This document shows, piece after piece, positions 26,104 through 35,328 of a stretch of 64,000 bases of DNA; within the stretch, counting starts at the first letter, position 1; every line of letters starts with the position of its first letter. Both the position numbers and the translations under genes were made by a program. Below the pieces are notes generated by a model. The model was not told the DNA's origin and made no database searches. It saw only the letters and a list, made by a program, of their open reading frames with translations. Origin of the DNA: VAZQ01 sp035293945 (lineage in GTDB: Bacteria; Pseudomonadota; Alphaproteobacteria; Rhizobiales; Xanthobacteraceae); the NCBI GenBank assembly GCA_035293945.1, contig DATGLV010000030.1, positions 1-64,000 on the forward strand. The letters run 5' to 3'.

Positions 26104-26189
26104 AAATCACAGCTCCTCGCCACGTCCCATCATTCAAGTCTCGGCATCTGCACAGCGGATGTTCCGGAATCATGAACGCACCCGATGTC

Positions 26190-26849
26190 TCATGGCTCGC
26201 GCGCCGGCGGCATCAGCACGCTGGGCGAGCGACACGCCGGGCGCTGGCCGCTGCAGTCCCGAAAGGAAAGATCGCGGGCGAGACAGATGCGCACCTCCCG
26301 CAATCGCGTACGGTCGCAGTCGATCGTGATACCGGCTCTTGTCAGGCCCGGATTGGCATTGATGAAGCTCGCGATCACGTCTTGTGGCGCGACCTTGAGC
26401 GGCGTCTGCGGATTGTCGTATTCGGGCGGGATCGCGACTTTCTCGCGTGCCTTGCGGATTAGCTCGAAATAATCGCGGGCGGCAAGCCCGGAGCAAGTGC
26501 CGTGCGTATCCCATTCGTGATAGACGAGCTGCGGTGCCGGCATCAGATCGAGCATGCCGTCGACGATACGGTGGTCCAGCCGCGGGGCGGGCACCTCACA
26601 GTTTTCCGGAAAGCCTTTCTCGTATTGCGGCCACAGGCCGTGCACGACAAAGGAATAGGGCCGACGGCCGCACTGCGGCTCGCCCACGGCGCCGTGCGCC
26701 GTCGCGCAAAACGACGGCGACCAGGAAAGTGAGAGCACGTAGTAGTCGAAATCGCCCGGCACGTTCGCGTGCTCCTGTGCCAGCAGGGTTCCGGCCGGGA
26801 CATCCAGCAGGGCGAGCAGGCATCCGAGCGTCGCCGTCATCCGACCCAT
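26190..26849 (-). CDS. Ribonuclease T2 family protein
   Basis: A 219-residue secreted or periplasmic ribonuclease. A signal peptide ends near LLA-QE; then come FDYYVLSLSWSPSFC, conserved active segment CAS1 FVVHGLWPQ (His70) and CAS2 HEWDTHGTC (Glu112, His116). These are the catalytic residues of RNase T2, which cleaves RNA through 2',3'-cyclic phosphates. Cys residues near both motifs probably form the family disulfides. The start at 26849 places the signal peptide at the N-terminus; another ATG lies three codons later. The C-terminal 20 residues are a Pro-rich extension. Confidence 0.9.
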   Translation of the reverse strand: MGRMTATLGCLLALLDVPAGTLLAQEHANVPGDFDYYVLSLSWSPSFCATAHGAVGEPQCGRRPYSFVVHGLWPQYEKGFPENCEVPAPRLDHRIVDGMLDLMPAPQLVYHEWDTHGTCSGLAARDYFELIRKAREKVAIPPEYDNPQTPLKVAPQDVIASFINANPGLTRAGITIDCDRTRLREVRICLARDLSFRDCSGQRPACRSPSVLMPPAREP

Positions 26850-27170
26850 ATCCTCGCTCCATCGACTGATTTGACCGAGCACTGTTAAGAGAAATCCCAT
26901 AGTGCTCGTCAAGAGGTGCACGAGAGTGCTGCATCATGATGGGCACCGACTTGCTCGCCACGGCTCGTTGGCTCGATCTCGATGAGCAGCGCCGGTCGGT
27001 GCTCGACCGAACCTTTTGCGCAAAACGCGGCGTGTCGAGATTCTGCCGCCAGGGCATTTTGTGGGCGTCCCCCATCTCAGTCGCGCAAGCGACTCCGCAA
27101 TCACCAATGGCAAGCAGGAACAAACAACCATCCGCTCAGTTGCTCGTCCAATGGACAAGGAGTGAAGGCA
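26850..27170. other. 321-bp divergent intergenic region
   Basis: No gene was recognised between the divergent RNase T2 gene and the Gly-rich secreted protein gene. Both promoters should lie here, but I see no confident core elements or notable repeat. Confidence 0.45.
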
Positions 27171-27650
27171 ATGAACAAAACATTAGCTCTACTGGGCATC
27201 GCGGTGTCGGCCTGGTTGCCGAATTCAGCTATGGCTCAGCCGCGTGACTCAGAGAGTTATCGCCATTATTTGGCGCGTCAATATTGGATACGTTATCACG
27301 ATAGCCATTATACAAACCGCGCCAACGCCCTCGAGCATGGCAGCAATGCTTCGACAGATACCACTTCCAGAACTGAGCGAAGCGTCAATGGCGGCGCCAA
27401 CCCCTCCGCTACTGTATTTGGACAGTTCACAAGCTCAGGAAGCCCGGGCGGTACCGGCATGAGCGGCACTTCCGGCCGGTTCTCCAGCCGGGACCCCGGC
27501 GGCGGAAACGGCAGAGGCACCACCTCGGGTCGCGGCGGCTCCGGAGGCGATGGCAGGGGCGGTGGAGACAAGGTCGGTGGCGGTAAGGGCGGTGGAGACA
27601 AGGGTGGCAAGGACGGCGGCGGTGGTGGTGGCGGCGGTCACGACCGCTGA
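27171..27650 (+). CDS. Secreted Gly-rich protein
   Basis: A 159-residue protein with a signal peptide (residues 1-22, ending AMA-QP), a short Tyr/His-rich segment (SYRHYLARQYWIRYHDSHY), a Ser/Thr/Gly linker and a C-terminal tail of about 60 residues built from GGG, GGGDK and GGKDGG units. The tail is probably disordered and may bind cell-wall or polyanionic partners; no function is known. AAGGAG precedes the ATG. A hairpin followed by a T-rich tract lies after the stop. Confidence 0.65.
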   Translation: MNKTLALLGIAVSAWLPNSAMAQPRDSESYRHYLARQYWIRYHDSHYTNRANALEHGSNASTDTTSRTERSVNGGANPSATVFGQFTSSGSPGGTGMSGTSGRFSSRDPGGGNGRGTTSGRGGSGGDGRGGGDKVGGGKGGGDKGGKDGGGGGGGGHDR

Positions 27651-27706
27651 GGCGACACGTTAAGCACGCGCGTAGATGCCGCTCGAAAGCAAGGCGGCAG
27701 GCAAAC

Positions 27707-27736
27707 AGCCGGGGGTGGTTCCGGCTCTCTTTTCTG
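27707..27736 (+). terminator. Rho-independent terminator
   Basis: AGCCGG (27707-27712) pairs with CCGGCT (27721-27726) across an 8-base loop and is followed by CTCTTTTCTG. It sits 57 bp after the Gly-rich gene, between it and the convergent folD. Confidence 0.55.
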
Positions 27737-27758
27737 GCGCGGTCTCCCGGGTTTGCGC

Positions 27759-28652
27759 TTATCCCGCGGCCTGCCCCTTGGCAGCTGGCTGCAGGCCTAT
27801 CTCTTTCCTACGCTCCGCCGACGTAATCGTGTTGGCGAGCAGCATCGTTACGGTCATCGGCCCGACCCCGCCCGGCACCGGCGTGATGTAGGAGGCTTTC
27901 TCGCGCACGCCCTCGAAGTCGACATCGCCGGTAAGCTTGCCATTGGGCAGCCGATTGATCCCGACATCGATGACGGCCGCACCCGTGCGCACCATCTGCG
28001 GCAGGATCAGCCGCGGGTGCCCGGCCGCCACGACCAGCACGTCCGCCAGCATGGTGAACTGCGCGAGGTCGCGCGTCTTGGCGTGACAGATGCAGACGGT
28101 CGCATCCTTCTGCATCAGCATCAGCGCCATCGGCTTGCCGACGTTGTTGCTTGCCCCGACAACCACCACGTTCTTGCCTTCGAGCGGGATCTGCTCGTGC
28201 TCCAGAAGCTTCACCACCCCGTAAGGCGTGCAGGGCGGGAACACCGTGTTTCCCACCACCAGCCCGCCCACATTGTAGAGATGGAAGCCGTCGACGTCCT
28301 TGTCGACCGAGATCGTGCCAAGGATCACGCCGAGGTCGAACGCCGGCGGCAGAGGCAGCTGCACCAGGATGCCGTGCACATCGGGATCTTCATTGAGGCA
28401 CTTGATCTGCTCGATCACGAGCTGCGGCGCGACTGTCCTGGGGAAGGTGAACTTGTAGGAGCGGATACCCACTTCCTCGCAAGCCTTGATCTTGTTGCGG
28501 ACATAGATCAACGAGGCCGGATTTTCGCCGACCAGGATGACGGCAAGCCCAGGGCTGAAGCCATATGACTGTCGCAGAGCCTCGACCCGGCGCCGACATT
28601 CCTGGCGTAACGCGCGCGCTACCGCCAATCCGTCGATAATCTTGGCTACCAC
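27759..28652 (-). CDS. folD: Methylenetetrahydrofolate dehydrogenase/cyclohydrolase
   Basis: A 297-residue FolD, which converts 5,10-methylene-THF to 10-formyl-THF through methenyl-THF. The catalytic motif SLIYVRNKIKACEEVGI contains Tyr50 and Lys54; QLPLPP, DVDGFH and CTPYGVVKLL line the folate site. The dinucleotide-binding loop is VVVGASNNVGKPMA, and the C-terminus has ITPVPGGVGPMTVTMLLANT. The Ala in GASN matches the E. coli version rather than the Arg seen in some others. GTG start with GAGG upstream. Confidence 0.95.
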   Translation of the reverse strand: MVAKIIDGLAVARALRQECRRRVEALRQSYGFSPGLAVILVGENPASLIYVRNKIKACEEVGIRSYKFTFPRTVAPQLVIEQIKCLNEDPDVHGILVQLPLPPAFDLGVILGTISVDKDVDGFHLYNVGGLVVGNTVFPPCTPYGVVKLLEHEQIPLEGKNVVVVGASNNVGKPMALMLMQKDATVCICHAKTRDLAQFTMLADVLVVAAGHPRLILPQMVRTGAAVIDVGINRLPNGKLTGDVDFEGVREKASYITPVPGGVGPMTVTMLLANTITSAERRKEIGLQPAAKGQAAG

Positions 28653-28854
28653 TTTGCAGCCTCGATGCCTGGCGAGCCCGGTCGGCTAGCGACCTGTTCC
28701 AACCGATACACGTGCCTCACAGCGGCCATCGATCGACAGATTAGGACTCTTTGAGCTGTCAAAGTAACGCTCACATCAATATATCGCGTTCGCACCATAT
28801 CGTATTCGCACCACGGTGAGCCCGCGGTTGCTGAATGAGCAAGGAGGAGCTGGC

Positions 28855-29958
28855 GTGTCCGTGCTGTTTACACCGATTCGCGTAAGCCAACTTGAGCTCG
28901 CCAACCGTATCGTGATCGCGCCGATGTGCCAATACTCGGCGGCGGATGGTTGCATGACCGACTGGCACCTCATCCATCTCGGGCATCTCGCACTCTCCGG
29001 CGCGGCATTGCTGACTATCGAGGCGACAGCGGTTCTGCCGGAAGGGAGGATCACTTACGCCGATGTGGGACTCTGGAACGATGCGACACGCGACGCGATG
29101 GGGCGGATTTTGGAGAGCGTCCGCCGCTGGTCCGACATTCCAATCGCCATCCAGCTCGCCCATGCCGGCCGCAAGGCCTCGACCGAGGTGCCGTGGAAGG
29201 GCGGAAGGCAGATCCCGTCGGGTAAAGTCAACGGCTGGCGGACGATGGCGCCGTCAACGATCTCCTTCCGTGACAATGACCAGCCGCCGGTAGCGCTCGA
29301 TCGCGACGGTCTCAAGGAAACGCGCGAAGCATTTGTTGCCGCGGCCCGGCGCGCCGCCCAGCTCGGCATCGATGCGATCCAGCTCCATGGTGCGCACGGA
29401 TATCTCCTGCATCAGTTCCTCTCGCCTCTCTCCAACAAGCGCGTCGATGAATACGGCGGCAGCCTCGAAAACCGCATGCGCTTTCCGCTCGAAGTTTTTG
29501 CCGCCGTCCGCGCCGCCTTTCCTCCCGGCCGGCCAGTGACGATCCGCGTATCGGGCACCGACTGGGCGGAGGGCGGCTGGGACATCGACCAGACGATCGC
29601 GTTCGCCCAGGCGCTAGAGGCGCAGGGCTGCAGCGCCATCCATGTGTCCAGCGGCGGCCTCACCCCGACGCAGAAAATCCCGGTCGGGCCGAGCTATCAG
29701 GTGCCGCTCGCCAGGGCCGTGAAGCAGGCAACGCGCATGCCGGTCGTCGCGGTGGGGCTCATCACCGAGTTCGAGCAGGCGGAAGCGATCGTCGCGACCG
29801 GCGATGCCGACATGATCGCGCTGGCCCGGACCATCCTCTACGACCCCCGTTGGCCGTGGCATGCTGCCGCACATTTCGGCGAGCGCGTGCGGGCACCCGA
29901 TCAGTACTTGAGATCACAGCCGCGGAACTATCCGCATCTCTTCGATTTCGGCAATTGA
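28855..29958 (+). CDS. Old yellow enzyme-family NADH:flavin oxidoreductase (YqjM-like)
   Basis: A 367-residue FMN-dependent ene-reductase of the YqjM/XenA class. FTPIRVSQLELANRIVIAPMCQYSA holds Cys25, the redox-tuning cysteine of this subgroup. Other landmarks are QLAHAGRKAS, the HGAHGYLLHQFLSP active-site segment, and YGGSLENRMRF for FMN phosphate contact. It reduces activated C=C bonds or nitro groups with NAD(P)H. The GTG at 28855 is preceded by an excellent AAGGAGGAG; the in-frame GTG at 28816 lacks one. Confidence 0.92.
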   Translation: MSVLFTPIRVSQLELANRIVIAPMCQYSAADGCMTDWHLIHLGHLALSGAALLTIEATAVLPEGRITYADVGLWNDATRDAMGRILESVRRWSDIPIAIQLAHAGRKASTEVPWKGGRQIPSGKVNGWRTMAPSTISFRDNDQPPVALDRDGLKETREAFVAAARRAAQLGIDAIQLHGAHGYLLHQFLSPLSNKRVDEYGGSLENRMRFPLEVFAAVRAAFPPGRPVTIRVSGTDWAEGGWDIDQTIAFAQALEAQGCSAIHVSSGGLTPTQKIPVGPSYQVPLARAVKQATRMPVVAVGLITEFEQAEAIVATGDADMIALARTILYDPRWPWHAAAHFGERVRAPDQYLRSQPRNYPHLFDFGN

Positions 29959-30195
29959 GCGGGGCCAGCGGAGAAAATTGAACGCCTCGTAAGCCCCTAG
30001 TACCCGACCCTTCCGACTGTCACCGTGACCATCGTAAGCCCTCCTACGCATACCAGGCTTGCGCAATTGCAGGCAGGCTCTCGCGCAGCGCGTGCCGATT
30101 TTGTTCCCGCACATTCGCGGATATCCATTCCGGAACTTTGGAACAAGGGCGCGCGCCCCAACTTAACCGGGTAGGCAACAAAAAAGGAGATTCCA

Positions 30196-30525
30196 ATGCT
30201 TGGGAAAAGCACAGCCATCCTGGCTGCTGCCATGCTGATGGTAGGCACCATTGCCACAGCGCAAGCCGCGAACGACAACCAGTCGGACCCGACTCGCGGT
30301 TACGCCTACGGGCCGATGGGGCAGAGAATGGGCGGCGGCGCCGTTAATCCGAATGCTCACCTGTCGACCGGTGGTCGGCGCGGGGGCGTGCACGTTGCTC
30401 CGCGCGTCGGCGCGTATCCTCCCGGCCCGTCTCCGCTTGGCGCATATGCTTACGTGCCCTCGTCGAGATACGGCCACGTGTCCCGTTCGCGATTCCGACA
30501 TCCGATATGGGGATATCAGGACTAA
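30196..30525 (+). CDS. Small exported protein, Gly/Pro/Tyr-rich
   Basis: A 109-residue protein with a clear signal peptide (residues 1-24, ending AQA-AN). The mature part is rich in Gly, Pro, Tyr and Arg (YAYGPMGQRMGGG, PPGPSPLGAYAYVP) without a recognised domain, and looks extended or disordered. AAAGGAG precedes the ATG. It is convergent with the gene at 30647-31060, with a strong hairpin between them. Confidence 0.65.
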   Translation: MLGKSTAILAAAMLMVGTIATAQAANDNQSDPTRGYAYGPMGQRMGGGAVNPNAHLSTGGRRGGVHVAPRVGAYPPGPSPLGAYAYVPSSRYGHVSRSRFRHPIWGYQD

Positions 30526-30589
30526 CACCGTAAGGCCGGACGGGCAGTTCTGAGAATGCTTACATCGCAGAAAGCAGAAAATAGGAGAC

Positions 30590-30614
30590 GCCCCGGCGGC
30601 TTGACCGCGGGGGC
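30590..30614. terminator. Hairpin between convergent genes
   Basis: GCCCCGGCGG (30590-30599) pairs with CCGCGGGGGC (30605-30614) with one mismatch and a 5-base loop. The minus-strand side is followed by TCTCCTATTTTCTG, so it may terminate the minus-strand gene and serve both. Confidence 0.5.
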
Positions 30615-30646
30615 CTCTTCATTGAGGTCTCGTCGAGCAACTACGG

Positions 30647-31060
30647 TTACACTCCGCCCGGCGCGACGTAGCAGTAGACTTGGCCACTTGAGCCGATGAA
30701 GATCACGCCATGGCCCGTAGGATTGCCGGAGTCCCACTTCATCTTGGAATTTGGCACCGAAACATGCGTACCTTCGGGCAGGGTGCCTTTGCCGTTGGTG
30801 ATGATCGCCACATAGTGATCGCCTTCGACCTCGAACGTATCGGCCTCGAAGGCGTCGGCCTGGCCGCAGCAACTCATTGACGGGTTGTCGGGTTGCATCA
30901 ACGACTGAAACCAGTCGCGGACATCCTTCGGCTGGTTAGCCCATTGCGGCGACGGTCGTGCGGCCGCCGGCGTTTGCGAGAGGATGAACCCGCCACCGAC
31001 CAGCAGCGCAGCCGACATCCCGTAAAGCAATTTTACTGCACCACGGTAAAAGCGCATCAT
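30647..31060 (-). CDS. Exported conserved hypothetical protein with CC motif
   Basis: A 137-residue exported protein with a signal peptide (about residues 1-35). The mature part has RDWFQSLMQPDNPSMSCCGQADAF and a C-terminal GNPTGHGVIFIGSSGQVYCYVAP. Similar small rhizobial proteins pair a (S/P)CC motif with a GNPTG segment near the end, from memory; their function is unknown. The vicinal Cys pair and the later Cys could bind metal or form disulfides. The start at 31060 gives a proper signal peptide and has an AGG upstream. Confidence 0.65.
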   Translation of the reverse strand: MMRFYRGAVKLLYGMSAALLVGGGFILSQTPAAARPSPQWANQPKDVRDWFQSLMQPDNPSMSCCGQADAFEADTFEVEGDHYVAIITNGKGTLPEGTHVSVPNSKMKWDSGNPTGHGVIFIGSSGQVYCYVAPGGV

Positions 31061-31261
31061 TACCTGTCCCCACGTTTCGCCGGCCATCCGCACAGGTTGG
31101 CGGGCCGTCATTCCAAACAACGCCGGATCGAGGGTTTGGTTGACGAAGACGGCGCCGCCTCGCCTTCACAGCTCTGACATTAGGTGTTGGAGCCGACGCA
31201 AGAGTTGGGATGGGCCAAACCGCCGTTCCGGCTGCAGCACAGCGCATCATCGCGTGCTGCG

Positions 31262-33217
31262 TCATCGCGTGCTGCGCCCGGCTCGCCGCAATGCTTCGGC
31301 AATTTCCTCCAGCCGCGGGTTGCTTCGCAGATCGTGCAATGAAACCGGCAGACGTCGTCGCCAGTTCGGATGCTCGTCGATCGTGCCCGGCATATTCGCC
31401 TGATCCCTTATGCCAAGCGCGTCCTCGATAGCGACGACAACAAGGCGCGAAGGCGTGTCGCCGAGAAATGCCGCCACCGAGGAGAAATCCATGTCGGTCG
31501 CGCTGCAGGCCGAGAGCGCGTTGCGCAGATAGCGCCAGGCAGCGCGGCGCTCTTCATCCGTCTCACCAGGATCAATGCCGAGCGCGCGTTTTGCCTCGAG
31601 ATCGTGGCCGCTGGCCCATCCGGCAAAGGTGGGCAGGTCGTGCGTGCTGAAGGTTGCCAGCGCGTTGGCGCGATAGCTCTGCGGTGGCTGGAACGCGCCG
31701 TTGCGCGCGCGCTCGAACATCATCACCTGATAGGACCAGATGCCCCAGTCTGCGAGCGTCTCGCGTAAGCCTTCCGGAACCGTCCCCAGATCCTCGCCGA
31801 CTACAATGCACCGATGGCACACGCTCTCCTGTGCGATGACGGCCAGCAGTGCCTCGATTGGATATCGGACATACGCCCCCTGATCCGCCCGCAATCCTTT
31901 GGGAATCACGTAGACCCGTCGCAAGCCGAGGACGTGGTCGATCCTGATGGCGCCGGCGTAGCGCATCGAAGCGCGCAACATCATCCGAAACGGCTCGAAG
32001 GCCCGCGCCTCGAGCCCAAAGGGATTGAATGCGGCGAGGCCCCAATTCTGACCTGCGACATTGAACGGGTCCGGGGGGGCGCCGACCCGCAAGCTGGCAA
32101 GGATTGCGTCCTGCTCGTTCCAGGCATCGAAGCCGTCCGGCCGCACCCCGACCGCGACATCGAGATAGAGGCCGAGCGGCAGGCCGAGATCGCGCGCCCG
32201 TTCGCAACAGGCCTGCAGTTGCTGCTCGGCAAGCCACTGCACATAGGCGAAAAACATGACGTCGACATCAGCCGTCTCGGTCATCGTCGCGGCCGCGCCG
32301 GCAGGAGTGCGCTGCGGCTCGGGCCATTCCCACCACGGCTTGCCGTGCGCACGGCGCAGAAATTCGAAGCAGGCAAACCGGGTGAGCACTGCGCCACGTT
32401 CCCGCCGAAAGCGCTCGAATGCCTCGCTGCGAGGACCTTTATCGTAGCGAAAGTTTTGGTAGGCCAGGTGAAGCGCCTTGGTCTTCAGCCTGGCCACGCC
32501 CGCATGGTCGACGAGCTCGCGGCGGCGCAGGTCAGCGACTTCGGCATTGAGACCGGCGGCATCGATACCGGGAAATTCCGGGACCGCCTCGAGATCGATA
32601 TAAAGTGGATTGAGAAACACCCGGCTGTTGGGCGAATAGGGACTGGGTGTTTCCGCACAATCATCAAACAAACAGTGCAAGGGATTGAGCCCGATTCCTG
32701 CGGCTCCGAGCTCGGATGCAAGCTCGAGCAAGTGCGCAAGATCGGTGAAGTCGCCGTGGCCCCAGTTGCGTTGCGAACGCACGCCGTAGAGCTGCACAGC
32801 CAGCGCCCACATCCGACTATTGTCACGGCCCTGGTAGGATTGCGGGGGAGCGCGCAACAGGGTCATTGTCTCGGTGCGACGCCGTCCGCCGGAGCTTGTT
32901 GTAACTTTCAGCGCATAATTCCCGACCGGCAGGTCCTCCGGGAGATCGATCGCGCCACCAGGAATCTCCCCGCTGGCGGCGCCGTCATTTGAGAGCAGTT
33001 CCCAGTGCGCAGGCCCTCTCCTCCGCAGCGGCGGTTGCAGGCCGTGACCGGCTCGAGCCACGGCGGTGCGCAGCCGGCGGCGAGCCGGAGTGCCATGTGC
33101 GAGCGCGGCTGCAATAAGCGCGATCGCTTGCGCGGGCGCTTCTCGCTCAACCCCGCGCGCGTCGCGGTACGTCGCTTCGATCCGGCGGTGAATGTCCCGC
33201 TCACCGACTGGGTCCAT
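31262..33217 (-). CDS. malQ: 4-alpha-glucanotransferase (amylomaltase)
   Basis: A 651-residue GH77 enzyme that transfers maltodextrin segments between glucans. The first 130 residues form an N-terminal extension as in E. coli-type MalQ. The catalytic domain then has AVQLYGVRSQRNWGHGDFTDL, SPYSPNSRVFLNPLYID, RIDHVLGLRRVYVIPKG (nucleophile Asp), VVGEDLGTVPEGLRE (acid/base Glu) and FSTHDLPTFAGW (third Asp). It is divergent from the glucan/trehalose operon and probably rebalances chain lengths for GlgE, GlgX and TreY. Confidence 0.95.
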   Translation of the reverse strand: MDPVGERDIHRRIEATYRDARGVEREAPAQAIALIAAALAHGTPARRRLRTAVARAGHGLQPPLRRRGPAHWELLSNDGAASGEIPGGAIDLPEDLPVGNYALKVTTSSGGRRRTETMTLLRAPPQSYQGRDNSRMWALAVQLYGVRSQRNWGHGDFTDLAHLLELASELGAAGIGLNPLHCLFDDCAETPSPYSPNSRVFLNPLYIDLEAVPEFPGIDAAGLNAEVADLRRRELVDHAGVARLKTKALHLAYQNFRYDKGPRSEAFERFRRERGAVLTRFACFEFLRRAHGKPWWEWPEPQRTPAGAAATMTETADVDVMFFAYVQWLAEQQLQACCERARDLGLPLGLYLDVAVGVRPDGFDAWNEQDAILASLRVGAPPDPFNVAGQNWGLAAFNPFGLEARAFEPFRMMLRASMRYAGAIRIDHVLGLRRVYVIPKGLRADQGAYVRYPIEALLAVIAQESVCHRCIVVGEDLGTVPEGLRETLADWGIWSYQVMMFERARNGAFQPPQSYRANALATFSTHDLPTFAGWASGHDLEAKRALGIDPGETDEERRAAWRYLRNALSACSATDMDFSSVAAFLGDTPSRLVVVAIEDALGIRDQANMPGTIDEHPNWRRRLPVSLHDLRSNPRLEEIAEALRRAGRSTR

Positions 33218-33353
33218 GGCCGGAAAGGTTCCCTGGCCGGGTGTCGACGTTTGGCCGCGAGCAGCCCCTAAGCTACGGAACTAAATCAGGGCGGCGTCGG
33301 TTCCATATGAGTCTTTTGGCCATTTCCCGCGGGGTGCCAAGGGAGAGTCGGAA
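33218..33353. promoter_or_regulatory. Divergent malQ/glgE control region
   Basis: A 136-bp gap between divergent malQ and glgE. It must carry the promoters of both transcripts unless one initiates inside a gene. GGGAG precedes the glgE GTG. No clear operator was seen. Confidence 0.4.
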
Positions 33354-35312
33354 GTGACCGCGAACGTGACGATGCCTGCGCTCGGCGTGCGCTCGCCCCG
33401 CCGGATTTTCATCGAGGACATCTATCCGATAGTGGACGGCGGCCGCTTTCCGGTCAAACGAATCGCCGGCGAGCCGGTCGATGTGTGGGCCGATCTTATC
33501 CGCGACGGCACTGCTGTCCTGGCAGCAGAGGTTCTCTGGCGCCCGCTCGGCGCCGACAAATGGTCGCGCGTGCCAATGCGATTGCATGGCAACGACCGTT
33601 GGACCGCAACATTCACTCCGCAAGAAGTAAGGCGCTATGAATACGCGATCGCGGCCTGGACCGATACCTTCGCCACTTGGCGACGAGACACGCTGGCCAA
33701 GCGCGACGCCGGGTTGAACATCGAATTGGAGCTTATCGAGGGCAGGCAAATTCTGGCGACGCTCAAGCCACGCGGGTCGACTGAGGCCGTTCGCATCGCC
33801 GAAGCCTGCCGGCGCATCGAAGAGAAGGCTTCGGCAGAAGAGCTCCTCTCCGAGGAGCTCGCGGCCGCCGCGGCAACGGACCAACAAACCGACTTCACAC
33901 GAAGCGCCCTGCTGCCTCTCGTCGTCGATCGGCCGCTCGCCCGCGCTGGCGCCTGGTACGAGATGGTCCCGCGCAGCCAAGGGCGAATTCCCGGACAGCA
34001 CGGCACCTTCGATGATGCGATCGCCCGCCTGCCCGACATCGCCGCGCTCGGTTTCGATGTCATTTATCTCACTCCGATCCATCCGATCGGACGCACCAAC
34101 CGCAAGGGTCGCAACAACGCGCTCACCGCCGCGCCCGGTGACCCCGGCAGCTTCTATGCCATCGGCGCCGCCGAAGGCGGTCACGACGCAATCCATCCTG
34201 AGCTCGGCTCGCTTGCCGACTTCCGCCGCTTTGTTGCGGCCTGTGCCGCACACGGCCTCGAGGTCGCGCTCGATTTCGCGGTTCAGTGCTCGCCCGATCA
34301 CCCCTGGGTCGCCGAGCATCCAGAATGGTTCAAGCGCCGTCCGGACGGCTCGATCAAGTATGCGGAGAACCCGCCCAAGAAATACGAAGACATTGTCAAT
34401 CTCGAATTTTACGGCCCGGACAGTGACTCCGTGTGGAACGCGTTGCGCGATGTCGTGTTGTTCTGGGTCGATCAGGGGGTGCGCATCTTTCGCGTGGACA
34501 ATCCGCATACCAAGCCGCTGCCGTTCTGGGAATGGCTGATCTGCCAAGTGCAGGCGGCCGACCCGCGCGTCATATTCCTGGCCGAGGCCTTCACCCGGCC
34601 CAAGGTGATGAAGGCGCTGGCCAAGCTCGGCTTTTCGCAATCCTACACCTATTTCACCTGGCGCACGGGCAAGGACGAGCTGCAGGCCTATCTGAGCGAG
34701 ATCACGGGCTATCCGGAGCGCGAATTCTTCCGGCCGAATTTCTTCGTCAACACCCCGGACATTCTCCCGTTTCATCTACAGGGCGGAGAGCCCTGGATTT
34801 TCAAATCGCGCGTTGCGCTTGCCGCCACGCTGTCTGGAAATTACGGGATCTATAACGGCTTCGAGCTGATCGAGCACCGGCCTGTTCCCGGCAAGGAGGA
34901 ATATCTCAATTCGGAGAAGTACGAGATCAGGGTCAGGGATTGGGACCAGCCGGGGAACATCAAGGACTATATCGGCCGCCTCAACCGCGTGCGCAGAGCC
35001 AATGCGGCCCTGCTACAGACCGCAAACCTGCGCTTCGCGGCGCTCGACGACCCCGACGTCATCGGCTTCGTCAAGGAGTCGCCTGCTCGCGACAACGCCG
35101 TTGCTGTCGCGATCGCGCTCGGCAATCCCGCGGCGCGCGAGTTCTGGTTCCATTTCGGCGATATCGAGATCGGAGCCGACGGCGACCGGCGACGCGTGAG
35201 CGCGATCGAGGACCTGATCACCGGCGAAAGGATCGTTATCGCCTGGGGCGGCGCGCGACTGCGCATCGATCCCGCACACGATCCGGCGCGACTGTTCCGG
35301 TGCATCGCGTGA
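33354..35312 (+). CDS. glgE: Maltose-1-phosphate maltosyltransferase
   Basis: A 652-residue GH13_3 enzyme that adds maltosyl units from alpha-maltose-1-phosphate to the non-reducing ends of alpha-1,4-glucans. The N-terminal beta domain opens RRIFIEDIYPIVDGGRFPVKR. The barrel has YFTPIHPIG-type residues (DVIYLTPIHPIGRTNRKG), nucleophile Asp382 in FRVDNPHTKPLPFWEW, acid/base Glu411 in FLAEAFTRP, and the FVNTPDI segment. GTG start, GGGAG upstream. It is first in the operon; the treS-mak fusion starts 16 bp after its stop and supplies the maltose-1-phosphate. Confidence 0.96.
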   Translation: MTANVTMPALGVRSPRRIFIEDIYPIVDGGRFPVKRIAGEPVDVWADLIRDGTAVLAAEVLWRPLGADKWSRVPMRLHGNDRWTATFTPQEVRRYEYAIAAWTDTFATWRRDTLAKRDAGLNIELELIEGRQILATLKPRGSTEAVRIAEACRRIEEKASAEELLSEELAAAAATDQQTDFTRSALLPLVVDRPLARAGAWYEMVPRSQGRIPGQHGTFDDAIARLPDIAALGFDVIYLTPIHPIGRTNRKGRNNALTAAPGDPGSFYAIGAAEGGHDAIHPELGSLADFRRFVAACAAHGLEVALDFAVQCSPDHPWVAEHPEWFKRRPDGSIKYAENPPKKYEDIVNLEFYGPDSDSVWNALRDVVLFWVDQGVRIFRVDNPHTKPLPFWEWLICQVQAADPRVIFLAEAFTRPKVMKALAKLGFSQSYTYFTWRTGKDELQAYLSEITGYPEREFFRPNFFVNTPDILPFHLQGGEPWIFKSRVALAATLSGNYGIYNGFELIEHRPVPGKEEYLNSEKYEIRVRDWDQPGNIKDYIGRLNRVRRANAALLQTANLRFAALDDPDVIGFVKESPARDNAVAVAIALGNPAAREFWFHFGDIEIGADGDRRRVSAIEDLITGERIVIAWGGARLRIDPAHDPARLFRCIA

Positions 35313-35328
35313 GCGGGAGCTGGTCGCC

